This document shows positions 36,599 through 44,377 of a stretch of DNA of 51,982 nucleotides, one piece after another (the first letter of the stretch is position 1; every line of letters begins with the position of its first letter). A model generated the notes under the pieces. It had not been told where the DNA came from. It saw only the letters and a program-made list of their open reading frames with translations, and made no database searches. The DNA is from an uncultured Calothrix sp. Lineage in GTDB: Bacteria; Cyanobacteriota; Cyanobacteriia; Cyanobacteriales; Nostocaceae. A program made the translations under genes and the position numbers. The stretch spans positions 1 through 51,982 of the forward strand of contig CALJJQ010000119.1 of assembly GCA_937973965.1 (NCBI GenBank). The letters are read 5' to 3'.

Positions 36599-37567
36599 GT
36601 GACAATTTCTATTGATAAAAGTTTTGCTGCTGATACTAACTTTTCTTGGTTAGTGGGAAATGCTCGCTTAACAGATTTATCTGGACAATTATTAGGCGCT
36701 CATGTTGCTCATGCTGGTTTAATTATGTTTTGGGCTGGAGCAATTACTGTTGCGGAAGTAACTAGATATATTCCTGGTGTTCCTTTGTATGAACAGAAAA
36801 TGATTTTATTACCCCATTTAGCAACATTAGGATGGGGTGTGGGAAATGGTGGAGAAATTATTAATACCTATCCCTATTTTGTGATTGGTATCTTACATTT
36901 AGTAGCTTCTGCTGTTTTAGGTGCGGGAGGACTATTTCATGTTTTCCGCTCTGCACCAATTTTACATAATGCTGGTGGTAAGGCTGCCAAATTTCACTAT
37001 GAGTGGAATGACCCCAAACAGTTGGGCTTAATCTTGGGACATCACTTGATAATCTTAGGTTGTGGAGCTTTTTTATTAGTTTTAAAAGCGATGTTTTTTG
37101 GGGGAATTTATGATGCTAATCTGGGAGAAGTACGTTTGATTAGTAATCCGACATTGAACCCGGCGACCATTTTTGGCTATATTGTTGGTTCTCACAATGG
37201 TCAGCAAACGTTTTTAGGAATGGCGAGTGTGGATAATTTAGAAGATGTCATTGGTGGACATATTTGGGTGGGGTTGATTTTAATTTTTGGTGGTATTTGG
37301 CATATTTTAGTACCTGCTTTTGGCTGGGTAAGAAAGATTTTGCCTATTGAACGAGGGGAAGAGATTTTATCCTATAGTTTGTTAGGTTTGGGTTTAATGG
37401 CTTTTATTTCTACTGTGTTTGTGGGATATAATAATATTGCTTTTCCTCCGGAGTTTTATGGTACAGAACGGTTAGGAATGGCGAATATTCAGTTTTTCCT
37501 CGGAATAATAGCTTGCTGCGGTTTTATCTGGCATTTTTGGCGAGGAAGAATTATTAAAGCTGGGTAA
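36599..37567 (+). CDS. CP43-like chlorophyll antenna protein (IsiA/Pcb family), short copy C
   Basis: 322 residues from a GTG start, fixed by a strong AAGGAGGT 11 nt upstream. Family blocks are [80 protein letters not shown] and [20 protein letters not shown]. The stretch before the last helix is about 20-25 residues shorter than in isiA (FYGTERLGMANIQFFLGIIA), and GEEILSYSLLGLGLM replaces the usual GEA(I/Y)LSYSLG. It is a divergent member and may pair with a different photosystem surface. It probably forms an operon with isiA or has its own promoter in the 373 nt spacer. Confidence 0.93.
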   Translation: MTISIDKSFAADTNFSWLVGNARLTDLSGQLLGAHVAHAGLIMFWAGAITVAEVTRYIPGVPLYEQKMILLPHLATLGWGVGNGGEIINTYPYFVIGILHLVASAVLGAGGLFHVFRSAPILHNAGGKAAKFHYEWNDPKQLGLILGHHLIILGCGAFLLVLKAMFFGGIYDANLGEVRLISNPTLNPATIFGYIVGSHNGQQTFLGMASVDNLEDVIGGHIWVGLILIFGGIWHILVPAFGWVRKILPIERGEEILSYSLLGLGLMAFISTVFVGYNNIAFPPEFYGTERLGMANIQFFLGIIACCGFIWHFWRGRIIKAG

Positions 37568-37617
37568 ATAATGCAGTTGATTAGATTTAGTGCGTTATGG
37601 TTAGCACTAATTCCCGG

Positions 37618-37708
37618 ATTTCTCACAAACTCCTAAAGCTTTCAGTGAGTAGGGAGTAGTAGGAAAATTAACCCATTACTCAAGGTTTATCACTCCCTTG
37701 TGAGAAAT
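37618..37708. repeat. TTTCTCACAA-ended MITE-like element, best copy
   Basis: ATTTCTCACAA (37618-37628) and TTGTGAGAAAT (37698-37708) are perfect 11-bp inverted ends around a 69-bp interior with AGTAGGAAAATTAACCCATT. Confidence 0.75.
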
Positions 37709-37739
37709 GTATGTAATTGCTCGAACACAGTGAATTATG

Positions 37740-37782
37740 CTCGTAGGGATTGAGAATTAATTTGCCACTACGAGTATTTTTT
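37740..37782 (+). terminator. Terminator-like hairpin before the Cys-rich small gene
   Basis: CTCGTAG (37740-37746) pairs with CTACGAG (37768-37774) and is followed by TATTTTTTTA. It would end transcripts from the antenna gene upstream, or act as a leader hairpin for the gene starting 20 nt later. Confidence 0.6.
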
Positions 37783-37801
37783 TAGATATTTTTGAGGATT
37801 A

Positions 37802-38101
37802 ATGATGATGACGGTTATTTTTGCAGTTTGTGCTTGGTCCTTAATTGTGTTGACTATTTTTAGTCTTTGGCAAACCTTACAAGCTGGGATTAAGCATGTT
37901 CGGAAGTTGCATCAAATTCCCTGTGCTAATTGTGAATATTTTACGAATGATTATCGTCTCAAGTGTACGGTGAATCCGATTCAAGCTTGTACAGAAGAAG
38001 CGATTTGTTGTCGAGATTTTACAGCGAAAACAGCTACTTGTCATGCAAAACAAGCAGGTAGTAGGAAGATAAATCAAATAAAAAATTGTTGCAGGATATA
38101 A
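37802..38101 (+). CDS. Small Cys-rich membrane protein, function unknown
   Basis: 99 residues with three Met codons in a row at the start. One membrane segment (VIFAVCAWSLIVLTIFSLW) is followed by a soluble Cys-rich part: CANCEYF, LKCTV, ACTEEAICCRDF, TCHAK and NCC. The paired cysteines could bind metal or form disulfides. I recall similar CANC..F..D..LKC proteins in cyanobacteria, but without a function. It lies at the end of the isi locus, behind a terminator-like hairpin, and overlaps the convergent ptuB gene by 28 nt, so a role in iron stress is only suggested by position. Confidence 0.65.
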   Translation: MMMTVIFAVCAWSLIVLTIFSLWQTLQAGIKHVRKLHQIPCANCEYFTNDYRLKCTVNPIQACTEEAICCRDFTAKTATCHAKQAGSRKINQIKNCCRI

Positions 38102-38721
38102 AGAATAGCTGCTGCAAAGGGGGTATATTCACCTTGTTCATTCATATTTTGATAGCTATCAATAAATAATTTAATTTCCTGCTCTTCTAGTCCTTCACAG
38201 ATAGAAATTGCGGTATCAATGGCAAAACGACGCATTTTGCGGAGTTTATCGATATTCAGTGCAAGGTGTTTAATAGTTGTTTCCGCAGCATTGATATGAT
38301 TGGGGTCATGACTGGGAAGAATATCACCAGCACCAGAGAAACGAAAATACTTAGCACAGTTGGGGTCTAGGGGAGATATCATGAGTTCTTCATCAAACCA
38401 GTTTGTTTTTTTGTGTCCGCAATGAACTGGTCTGGTGGGTCTGTCTTCATCTTCACCTTGACAGGATGCGATCAGATTGGTATAGCTAAAGGTGAGGTGG
38501 GGATATTTACTTTTGGGACGAAAATGTTCAATATGACAGGTACGACGGGTTATTCTGATTCCGCAGTAAGCGCAGGTATAACCTTGTTCTTTGAGTAGGT
38601 TTTCATAAACATCGTCTTTGACTCTACGGTCGAAGGATTTCCAGTTGGGGGTTCTGTTTCCTCGTTTAGCGTTCCATTTGGTTAAGCTGGTTGGTTCTGG
38701 TTTTTTGTGAATGTATCTCAT
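38074..38721 (-). CDS. ptuB: Septu system HNH endonuclease PtuB (TIGR02646-like)
   Basis: 215 residues. An HNH nuclease domain carries the first zinc pair YTCAYCGIRI (C50, C53), the active-site block CHIEHFRPKSKYP (about 62-74), and a later SCQ...VHCGHKKTNWFDEE, which is the pattern of TIGR02646 proteins (retron/Septu HNH). In Septu, PtuB is the effector nuclease held by the ATPase PtuA and cuts nucleic acid after phage sensing. The gene lies 92 nt downstream of the AAA ATPase gene on the same strand; the gap is repeat DNA. The 3' end overlaps the convergent Cys-rich gene by 28 nt. Confidence 0.85.
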   Translation of the reverse strand: MRYIHKKPEPTSLTKWNAKRGNRTPNWKSFDRRVKDDVYENLLKEQGYTCAYCGIRITRRTCHIEHFRPKSKYPHLTFSYTNLIASCQGEDEDRPTRPVHCGHKKTNWFDEELMISPLDPNCAKYFRFSGAGDILPSHDPNHINAAETTIKHLALNIDKLRKMRRFAIDTAISICEGLEEQEIKLFIDSYQNMNEQGEYTPFAAAILYILQQFFI

Positions 38722-38767
38722 TGGGATTTTGGATTTTGGATTTTAGATTTTGGATTCCCGATGGGTA

Positions 38768-38816
38768 GTAGAGACGCGATATATCGCGTCTCTACGTTTG
38801 ATATATCGCGTTTCTA
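38768..38816. repeat. GTAGAGAC-type palindrome plus partial second copy
   Basis: GTAGAGACGCGATA / TATCGCGTCTCTAC (38768-38795) is followed by a half-copy GATATATCGCGTTTCTAC (38799-38816). The second overlaps the stop codon of the ATPase gene. Confidence 0.85.
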
Positions 38817-40064
38817 CCTCAGAATTTGTTGGCGACGGATTAATATGTCTGCGCGGACGAATTCGGGTTCGTCTTCGCCGATTTGTTCGGCTAATTGATG
38901 ACGGATTTGTTTGGCTGTTTCTATGTTTCCGTTGTCGATGCAGATAAATAATTCTTGAAGTTTGTCTTTAATTTGTTGAGGTCTTTCGGGGACTTCCATG
39001 AGGTCTTCGAGGATGCTGTTGGTATCTCGTCCAAAGGAACTGGTGGGGGTGGTTGCGATAATCCCTGTGTCGCTGGGTTCAAGGATGTATACTGATTCTG
39101 GTTTGATGTGACTGACGACTTGGGGGGAATGGGTAGTTGCAATTAACTGACAATTGGGAAAAGTGCGAGCGATCGCGGGAATGATTTCCCGTTGCCATTT
39201 TGGATGGAGGTGGAGTTCAATTTCGTCAATCAGCACAATACCTACACCGGTGAGGGGATTTTCTAAACTGGGATTGGCGATCGCCAGTCTTCTTGCTAGG
39301 TCTCCCACCATTGCTAGTAAGCATTTTTCTCCGTCGGATAGTTGGTTGATAATTAGTTCCCGACCGTTTTTATTGACTGTCATCCGCAAAGGGGAACGGC
39401 GAATGCGGAGATGGGAAAAATCGCTCAAAACCGAGGTAATTGCTTGACGAACTGCTTCCAGTTGGGGATGACGATAATCTGGGCGATCGCGACAGGTTTC
39501 GTTTTCCATGTCTTCTAAGGCTCGAAACCATTGGAAAAAGTTATTAAAGTTGATTTGCACTTTGTCTAATGCTTGGTCATAGGCTGCCACTGGTGCAAAG
39601 TGGGGTTTGGTTCGCATTTTCAGGGGAATATCAATTACCGCCCGATTTACGGCATAATAAACTAGTATGGGTAGGTTAAATTGGGGATTGCTGTGCAATT
39701 CTGCTTGGGTTTGAGCTACCAGTTGACGCAATTCCAGTAGGTTACTACTAGTTTGTTTGGAACGACGGGTTCTTTGTTTGCTTAGTGACCATTTCACCTC
39801 CCCCTTTGCGGTTGTGACTGTAATTTCGTTGCTGGTTTGGGGACTTTGGTCGTAAATATCATCTTCACGGAATAATCTTCCCGATGCATTGGGTGTGTGA
39901 ATGGGACTAGCAAAGCGGGATAATAATATGGCAATGCATTCTAAAATACTGGATTTGCCAACTCCGTTGACTCCTAAAATTACGGTCGGTTGGTCAGGGA
40001 TAAATTCTAAGTCTAATTCTTTGATTCCCCGGAAGGATTGGATTGTTAAATGTTTGAGTTTCAT
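38814..40064 (-). CDS. ptuA: Septu system AAA ATPase PtuA
   Basis: 416 residues of an ABC/OLD-like ATPase: FRGIKELDLEF at the start, Walker A GVNGVGKS (31-38), signature-like LSDGEK (242-247), Walker B GIVLIDEIELHLHP (275-288), and the H-loop ATTHSPQV (309-316). This architecture next to a TIGR02646-type HNH gene is the definition of type I Septu. PtuA forms an ATP-binding complex that controls the PtuB nuclease. No reverse transcriptase or retron RNA is seen nearby, so it is not a retron-linked form. The C-terminus ends at a TAG supplied by repeat DNA (see findings), so the native end may be altered. Confidence 0.88.
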   Translation of the reverse strand: MKLKHLTIQSFRGIKELDLEFIPDQPTVILGVNGVGKSSILECIAILLSRFASPIHTPNASGRLFREDDIYDQSPQTSNEITVTTAKGEVKWSLSKQRTRRSKQTSSNLLELRQLVAQTQAELHSNPQFNLPILVYYAVNRAVIDIPLKMRTKPHFAPVAAYDQALDKVQINFNNFFQWFRALEDMENETCRDRPDYRHPQLEAVRQAITSVLSDFSHLRIRRSPLRMTVNKNGRELIINQLSDGEKCLLAMVGDLARRLAIANPSLENPLTGVGIVLIDEIELHLHPKWQREIIPAIARTFPNCQLIATTHSPQVVSHIKPESVYILEPSDTGIIATTPTSSFGRDTNSILEDLMEVPERPQQIKDKLQELFICIDNGNIETAKQIRHQLAEQIGEDEPEFVRADILIRRQQILR

Positions 40065-40397
40065 CGGTTTTGGTCGAGAATACGGTCGATAGTAGAGACG
40101 ATTCGTCGGGTGGTCTTTAAGCAGGAGAATGCAATTATTGAGATATTATTTTTTATTTATTAGTGCTAATTATTTTTCGGCAGCCAGGTTTTTAAAAAGT
40201 TATCTGTCATGCATTTGTATAAATGAAATACTCTAAATAATTATGCATATTTATTTTCGAGACAAAAGTAGGTAAGCACACTTTTCAATGTGTAAATAGC
40301 AAATTCATAAATTAACTAAAATAAAAATTATTGTCAATCCTAACATTTTATGATTTTAGAGACGCGATATATCGCGTCTCTACACAACAATGATTTT
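40065..40397. other. AT-rich spacer between LOG gene and ptuA
   Basis: No gene seen. It should hold the leftward ptuA promoter. A GTAGAGAC-type palindrome lies next to the LOG gene stop. Confidence 0.5.
40358..40382. repeat. GTAGAGAC-type palindrome, GCGATATATCGC core
   Basis: AGAGACGCGATA / TATCGCGTCTCT, 15 nt past the LOG gene stop. Confidence 0.8.
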
Positions 40398-41123
40398 CTA
40401 CACGGAACAACTTTTTGTCCATTCCTGATGTTTTGTGCTTAATATCTCAACAGCTTCATCAAACGTTTGCACACAAATGGGAATTTTTATATCGTGGGGA
40501 TTAGCCATCGGATAGGTGCTATTAACCATATATTTTTCTGCCCAAATAATTAATTCATCCCACATTTCTCCCACCATGATAAATGGGGTTTGTTCAAGTT
40601 GACGCACCTGCAATAATTGCCATATCATCAAAGCTTCTAAGGTTGTACCAATTCCTCCAGGAACAACTACAAAAGCATTGGATAACAACACAAAATGATG
40701 TAAACGGGTAAAAAAAGTTTGATGCTGATAAACATGCTCCACAAAAGGATTGGTTTCCTGTTCAAAATCTAAATCGACTCGAATTCCAATGGATTTTGTG
40801 CGGTTGTGGGGGTCGGCGATCACACTTCCTTCATTTGCAGCTTGCATTAATCCTGGTCCACCTCCGGTAATGATATCGCACCCCAAATTAGCCAATTGAC
40901 TAGCGAGGTATTTGACTCCGTTGTAGAGGGGTGTATGGGGTTGTAACCTTGCAGAACCAAAAATAGTTACCCGATAGCGATCGCATTTAGGGGGTTGGAC
41001 TCGTGTCAGGTTATTCACGACTTGCCATAATCCCAGTATTGTTTCTTCAATGATGGCAAAGGTGGCTTCGGTGTCATGTATACTTACGGGTCGGTTGCTT
41101 TGATTGTTGTCGTTGATCCCCAT
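40398..41123 (-). CDS. LOG-family protein (TIGR00730-like)
   Basis: 241 residues with a Rossmann-type fold. Key blocks are VTIFGSARLQP, CDIITGGGPGLMQAANEGS, and VVPGGIGTTLEALMIWQL, the PGGxGTxxE motif of LOG and so-called lysine decarboxylase-like proteins. Characterised members cleave nucleoside 5'-monophosphates to base and ribose 5-phosphate, as in cytokinin activation in plants. The bacterial substrate is usually unknown. It is likely cytosolic and dimeric. It stands alone, downstream of the repeat-rich membrane protein gene, with a palindrome at each end of the locus. Confidence 0.9.
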   Translation of the reverse strand: MGINDNNQSNRPVSIHDTEATFAIIEETILGLWQVVNNLTRVQPPKCDRYRVTIFGSARLQPHTPLYNGVKYLASQLANLGCDIITGGGPGLMQAANEGSVIADPHNRTKSIGIRVDLDFEQETNPFVEHVYQHQTFFTRLHHFVLLSNAFVVVPGGIGTTLEALMIWQLLQVRQLEQTPFIMVGEMWDELIIWAEKYMVNSTYPMANPHDIKIPICVQTFDEAVEILSTKHQEWTKSCSV

Positions 41124-41240
41124 TGTGGATTTCTAGTCTCGCTTGCAGAAGAATACAGGATACAGGATACAGGAGATAGGAGACAGAATACAGGATACAG
41201 AATGCATTGAAAATATCTGGAAAAATAGTAGCAATAACAA

Positions 41241-41263
41241 CAGACGTAGCAGTGCTACGTCTG
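41241..41263. repeat. GTAGAGAC-type palindrome, GTAGCAGTGCTAC core
   Basis: CAGACGTAGCAGTGCTACGTCTG, 25 nt past the stop of the repeat protein gene. Confidence 0.8.
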
Positions 41264-41287
41264 GACAAAATGGTTTTATTTGATTCC

Positions 41288-44200
41288 CTAAATCGATACA
41301 CCGATGTATCCACCACTAGCGGAGGCGATCGCGGAAATCAGAGCGGTGAAGAATAACCACCAGGATGCGACTGCTGCTGCTTTACGGGTTTCTTCGACTT
41401 GTTTTTGAGCTTGATATTTGATTTGTTCCAGTCGAATTTGGGCTTCTTGCTGGATGCGTTCGGCTCTTTGTAAGATTTGATTACGGGTACGTTCGATTTG
41501 ATGTACAATTAGTTCTGCATCGGCTTGGGAAATATCGTCACGGGAACTGAGAACTGCAATTACTGTGTCTCGATCAATTTGGGAAAAGCGATCGCGTAGT
41601 GCTTCAAATCCAGCTTCGGGGTCGTGGAAGAGGGTGTAAATGTCCTGTCTGATTCCTTCGTAGTTGAGTTCGGGACATTCCAAACTATTTAGATAGTCGC
41701 GAATTTTATCCAGGATTTTTTGGATTGAGTTTTGAATACGTAGTTGTATCCTTTGTAACTTTTCCATCGCTTGGTCACGGACAGCAAGAATTTGGTCGAT
41801 GGTTTGGTTGATTTCGGCTTCTGAGAGGTCTTCCCGTTGGGAAAGTAAAGCAACGATGGTAGAACGGTCAAACTGGGATAACCGGACTTTTAAACTTTCC
41901 ATCCCTAAACGGGGGTCCTGGAGCAGTAGTTGCAGGTCGCGTTTAATACCTTCAGGATTGAGTTCGGCTTTGTCGGTGGAACGCAGATATTCAGCGATCG
42001 CTGCTTGGAAATTCTGGATTTTTTGTTGGGTACGGTAAGCGAATCGTTGGGGTGCTTTGGCTATTTCTTGGATGGTCTGTTGCACTTCGTCGATAATTTG
42101 ATTTACCTGTTGGGGGGTTAAATCGTCCCTTTGGGCTAATAATTGAACTAGGGTGTCCCGATCCATTGCTGCTAAACGCTGTTTAATTGCTCTGAATCCC
42201 AGTTTGGGATGACTGAGAAGTAAATTCAGGTCGCGTTTGATACCTGCTGGATTTAACTCCGATTTCCCCGTATTACGTAAATATTCGGCGATCGCATCCA
42301 TTGCATGGTCGTATTGAGTTTGGGCTGCATGGACGATTTTCTGAGGAACAGAGACGATTTGATACCAGGTGTCTTCGACTATATCGATAATTTCGTTAAC
42401 TTGAATTTCATTTAAATCGTTTCTGGTAGTCAGTAATTTTACGAGGGTATCTCGGTCAAATTGTCCTGCGCGTGCTTTTAATAAATTGGCTCCGGTTTCC
42501 GGGTCTTGGAGGAGGATTTTTAATTCCCGTTCAATTGCAATAGGATTTAATTCCTGTTTACCAGTGTCCCGGAGGTAGGATTGGAGTTTGTACCATTGTT
42601 GTTCAACTTTTGCTTTTGCACGACCAAAGGTTTCTGTTGCTTCCTCTACCACCATATCCCGTGCAGTTTCTAACTCATTCGCAATGGTGGTAATCTCAAT
42701 TTGATCCATGTCTCCCCGTACCTCCAAAAACCTTTCCAGGGTAGGACGGTCAAGTTGAGCAAGACGATTAATTAATTGTTCGCAACTTACTTCTTGGTCT
42801 AGGAGAATCGGTTTAAAATTCAGATTGATTTTCTCCGGTGTAAATTCCGACTTGGGTGTGTTGTGGAGATAAATTTCCACCTCATTGAAAAGGGCGATCG
42901 CAGCTTCTCGTTCCTGTGCTGCTTCTGCTGTGACTAACACTTCGAGGCGAATACTTTCTAAGATATTAGCAATACTTTGGATTTGAGTTTGGGTGAGGAG
43001 ACCCTTTTGTTTGAGTAATTTGACGAAATCAGTGCGGTGAATTTGTCGTAATTGTAATGCAACGATTCCCGGTTCTGCGTAGGGGTCATAGATTAAATCA
43101 CGAAACTCGATTTGCAGATTTTGGGGTTGGAGTTGCCAATTATAGGCATTGAGTAAATAATTTTCAATATCGCGACAAATCACATTGGGAATCGCTGGTT
43201 TTGCACCAATTTGACTCGCAACCAGGTTTGTTTTTTCCCCCACTAACTGGGAAACAGTTTGCAATTTATCGACGACTTTTTCCACATCTAAATCTGACAG
43301 ATCTGTCCTTCCCATGACAATCGCCATCAATGCATTTAAACCGATAGTTGCAGCTTGTGCTAGGTGACTACTTCCTTCCTGTTTCTGTCGATTTTGTTGC
43401 TTCAGTTCCTGTACTAAACCGTCCAATTTTCTACCGAAATCATCCCCCAACAATTGGTCACGGGTTGCAGTTTGGAGAAAACTGCTAATATCATCCAAGC
43501 TACTAGATTTTGCAGGTAATTGCTTAATTTTTTTCTGCCATACCGACTCTAACTTCGCGGCAATTCTGTGTACATCCCGCTTTGATAAATCGGTGCGATC
43601 GCTAACTAAATCCACAAAAGTTTGACGGTTAATATCCTGCAAATATTCACTATCAACGATATCCAGAAAATTCTCATCCTCCAGCAACTGTTCAAAATCA
43701 GCCGCGATCGCTTTTAAGTCTAACTTTGCCGGACGAATCGAATCAATATATTCCTCCACATTCGAGCGCAAAGTATCAGGGTCAATTGCTGCACCCAATT
43801 CCCGTCGTACCGCAGCTGTTGCAGCTTCCACCGTTGCAACCACCTGTTTACTTGCAGCCTTTCCCGCAAAAGCCGCAGTTGCAGTTCCCAAAATCGCTTG
43901 AAAACCCGATGTAGCCGTATTTACCACCGAACCAATTAAGGAACCCACCGCAGTCGAACTCACCCATACCAACAGGGAGAAATAGGTAGCCCAAATTACT
44001 AAACCCACAATAGCTCCGGAAATTGGTGCAGCAAATAAACTCAATTTCACCGCTAATTTACTAGCAAAAAATAACGCCAAGGTGACACTAATGAGAGTTC
44101 CTAATCCCAGGACAAAACTAATTTTTTTCACCGTCACACCGAAACTATCCCCATCACCATCATTCAGGGATGTAGTAGAGGAACCGGACGCACCTAAAAG

Positions 44201-44377
44201 AGAAATTCCGATAGCAATTCCTAAATTAGTGAGTAATAATTGAAAAGCAAAAGCTAAGACCACACCCGCGATTAATGCAATAAAAAACTGCGGACCACTA
44301 AACACCAAAGCCTCACTTTCAGCCGCTTCTGGAGGAGTTTGCACCGTCACCTGAGCTAAAAGTTTATGTGAATACAT
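41288..44377 (-). CDS. Large membrane protein with eight helical repeats; function unknown
   Basis: 1029 residues from the ATG at 44375-44377 (an ATG 33 nt upstream is possible). The N-terminus has three or four membrane segments (FFIALIAGVVLAFAFQLL, KISFVLGLGTLISVTLALFF, LVIWATYFSLLVWV), and one more lies at the C-terminus (WWLFFTALISAIASASGGY). Between them are eight units of about 85-100 residues with the theme DRDTLVxLLxxRxDLxxxxVNxIID, for example at QFDRDTLVKLLTTRNDLNEI and QIDRDTVIAVLSSRDDISQA. The repeats are charged and helical and probably form a long rod or scaffold. No enzymatic motif is seen. From memory, similar proteins are found in filamentous cyanobacteria. Confidence 0.8.
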   Translation of the reverse strand: MYSHKLLAQVTVQTPPEAAESEALVFSGPQFFIALIAGVVLAFAFQLLLTNLGIAIGISLLGASGSSTTSLNDGDGDSFGVTVKKISFVLGLGTLISVTLALFFASKLAVKLSLFAAPISGAIVGLVIWATYFSLLVWVSSTAVGSLIGSVVNTATSGFQAILGTATAAFAGKAASKQVVATVEAATAAVRRELGAAIDPDTLRSNVEEYIDSIRPAKLDLKAIAADFEQLLEDENFLDIVDSEYLQDINRQTFVDLVSDRTDLSKRDVHRIAAKLESVWQKKIKQLPAKSSSLDDISSFLQTATRDQLLGDDFGRKLDGLVQELKQQNRQKQEGSSHLAQAATIGLNALMAIVMGRTDLSDLDVEKVVDKLQTVSQLVGEKTNLVASQIGAKPAIPNVICRDIENYLLNAYNWQLQPQNLQIEFRDLIYDPYAEPGIVALQLRQIHRTDFVKLLKQKGLLTQTQIQSIANILESIRLEVLVTAEAAQEREAAIALFNEVEIYLHNTPKSEFTPEKINLNFKPILLDQEVSCEQLINRLAQLDRPTLERFLEVRGDMDQIEITTIANELETARDMVVEEATETFGRAKAKVEQQWYKLQSYLRDTGKQELNPIAIERELKILLQDPETGANLLKARAGQFDRDTLVKLLTTRNDLNEIQVNEIIDIVEDTWYQIVSVPQKIVHAAQTQYDHAMDAIAEYLRNTGKSELNPAGIKRDLNLLLSHPKLGFRAIKQRLAAMDRDTLVQLLAQRDDLTPQQVNQIIDEVQQTIQEIAKAPQRFAYRTQQKIQNFQAAIAEYLRSTDKAELNPEGIKRDLQLLLQDPRLGMESLKVRLSQFDRSTIVALLSQREDLSEAEINQTIDQILAVRDQAMEKLQRIQLRIQNSIQKILDKIRDYLNSLECPELNYEGIRQDIYTLFHDPEAGFEALRDRFSQIDRDTVIAVLSSRDDISQADAELIVHQIERTRNQILQRAERIQQEAQIRLEQIKYQAQKQVEETRKAAAVASWWLFFTALISAIASASGGYIGVSI

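Noticed and set aside
32425-37567. psbC (CP43) among the antenna genes
   Set aside because: All four lack the long lumenal loop of PsbC and are about 320-360 residues, not about 460.
38074-40064. Retron with Septu-type effectors
   Set aside because: PtuA/PtuB also occur with retrons, but no reverse transcriptase or msr/msd-like region is near, so a stand-alone Septu is preferred.
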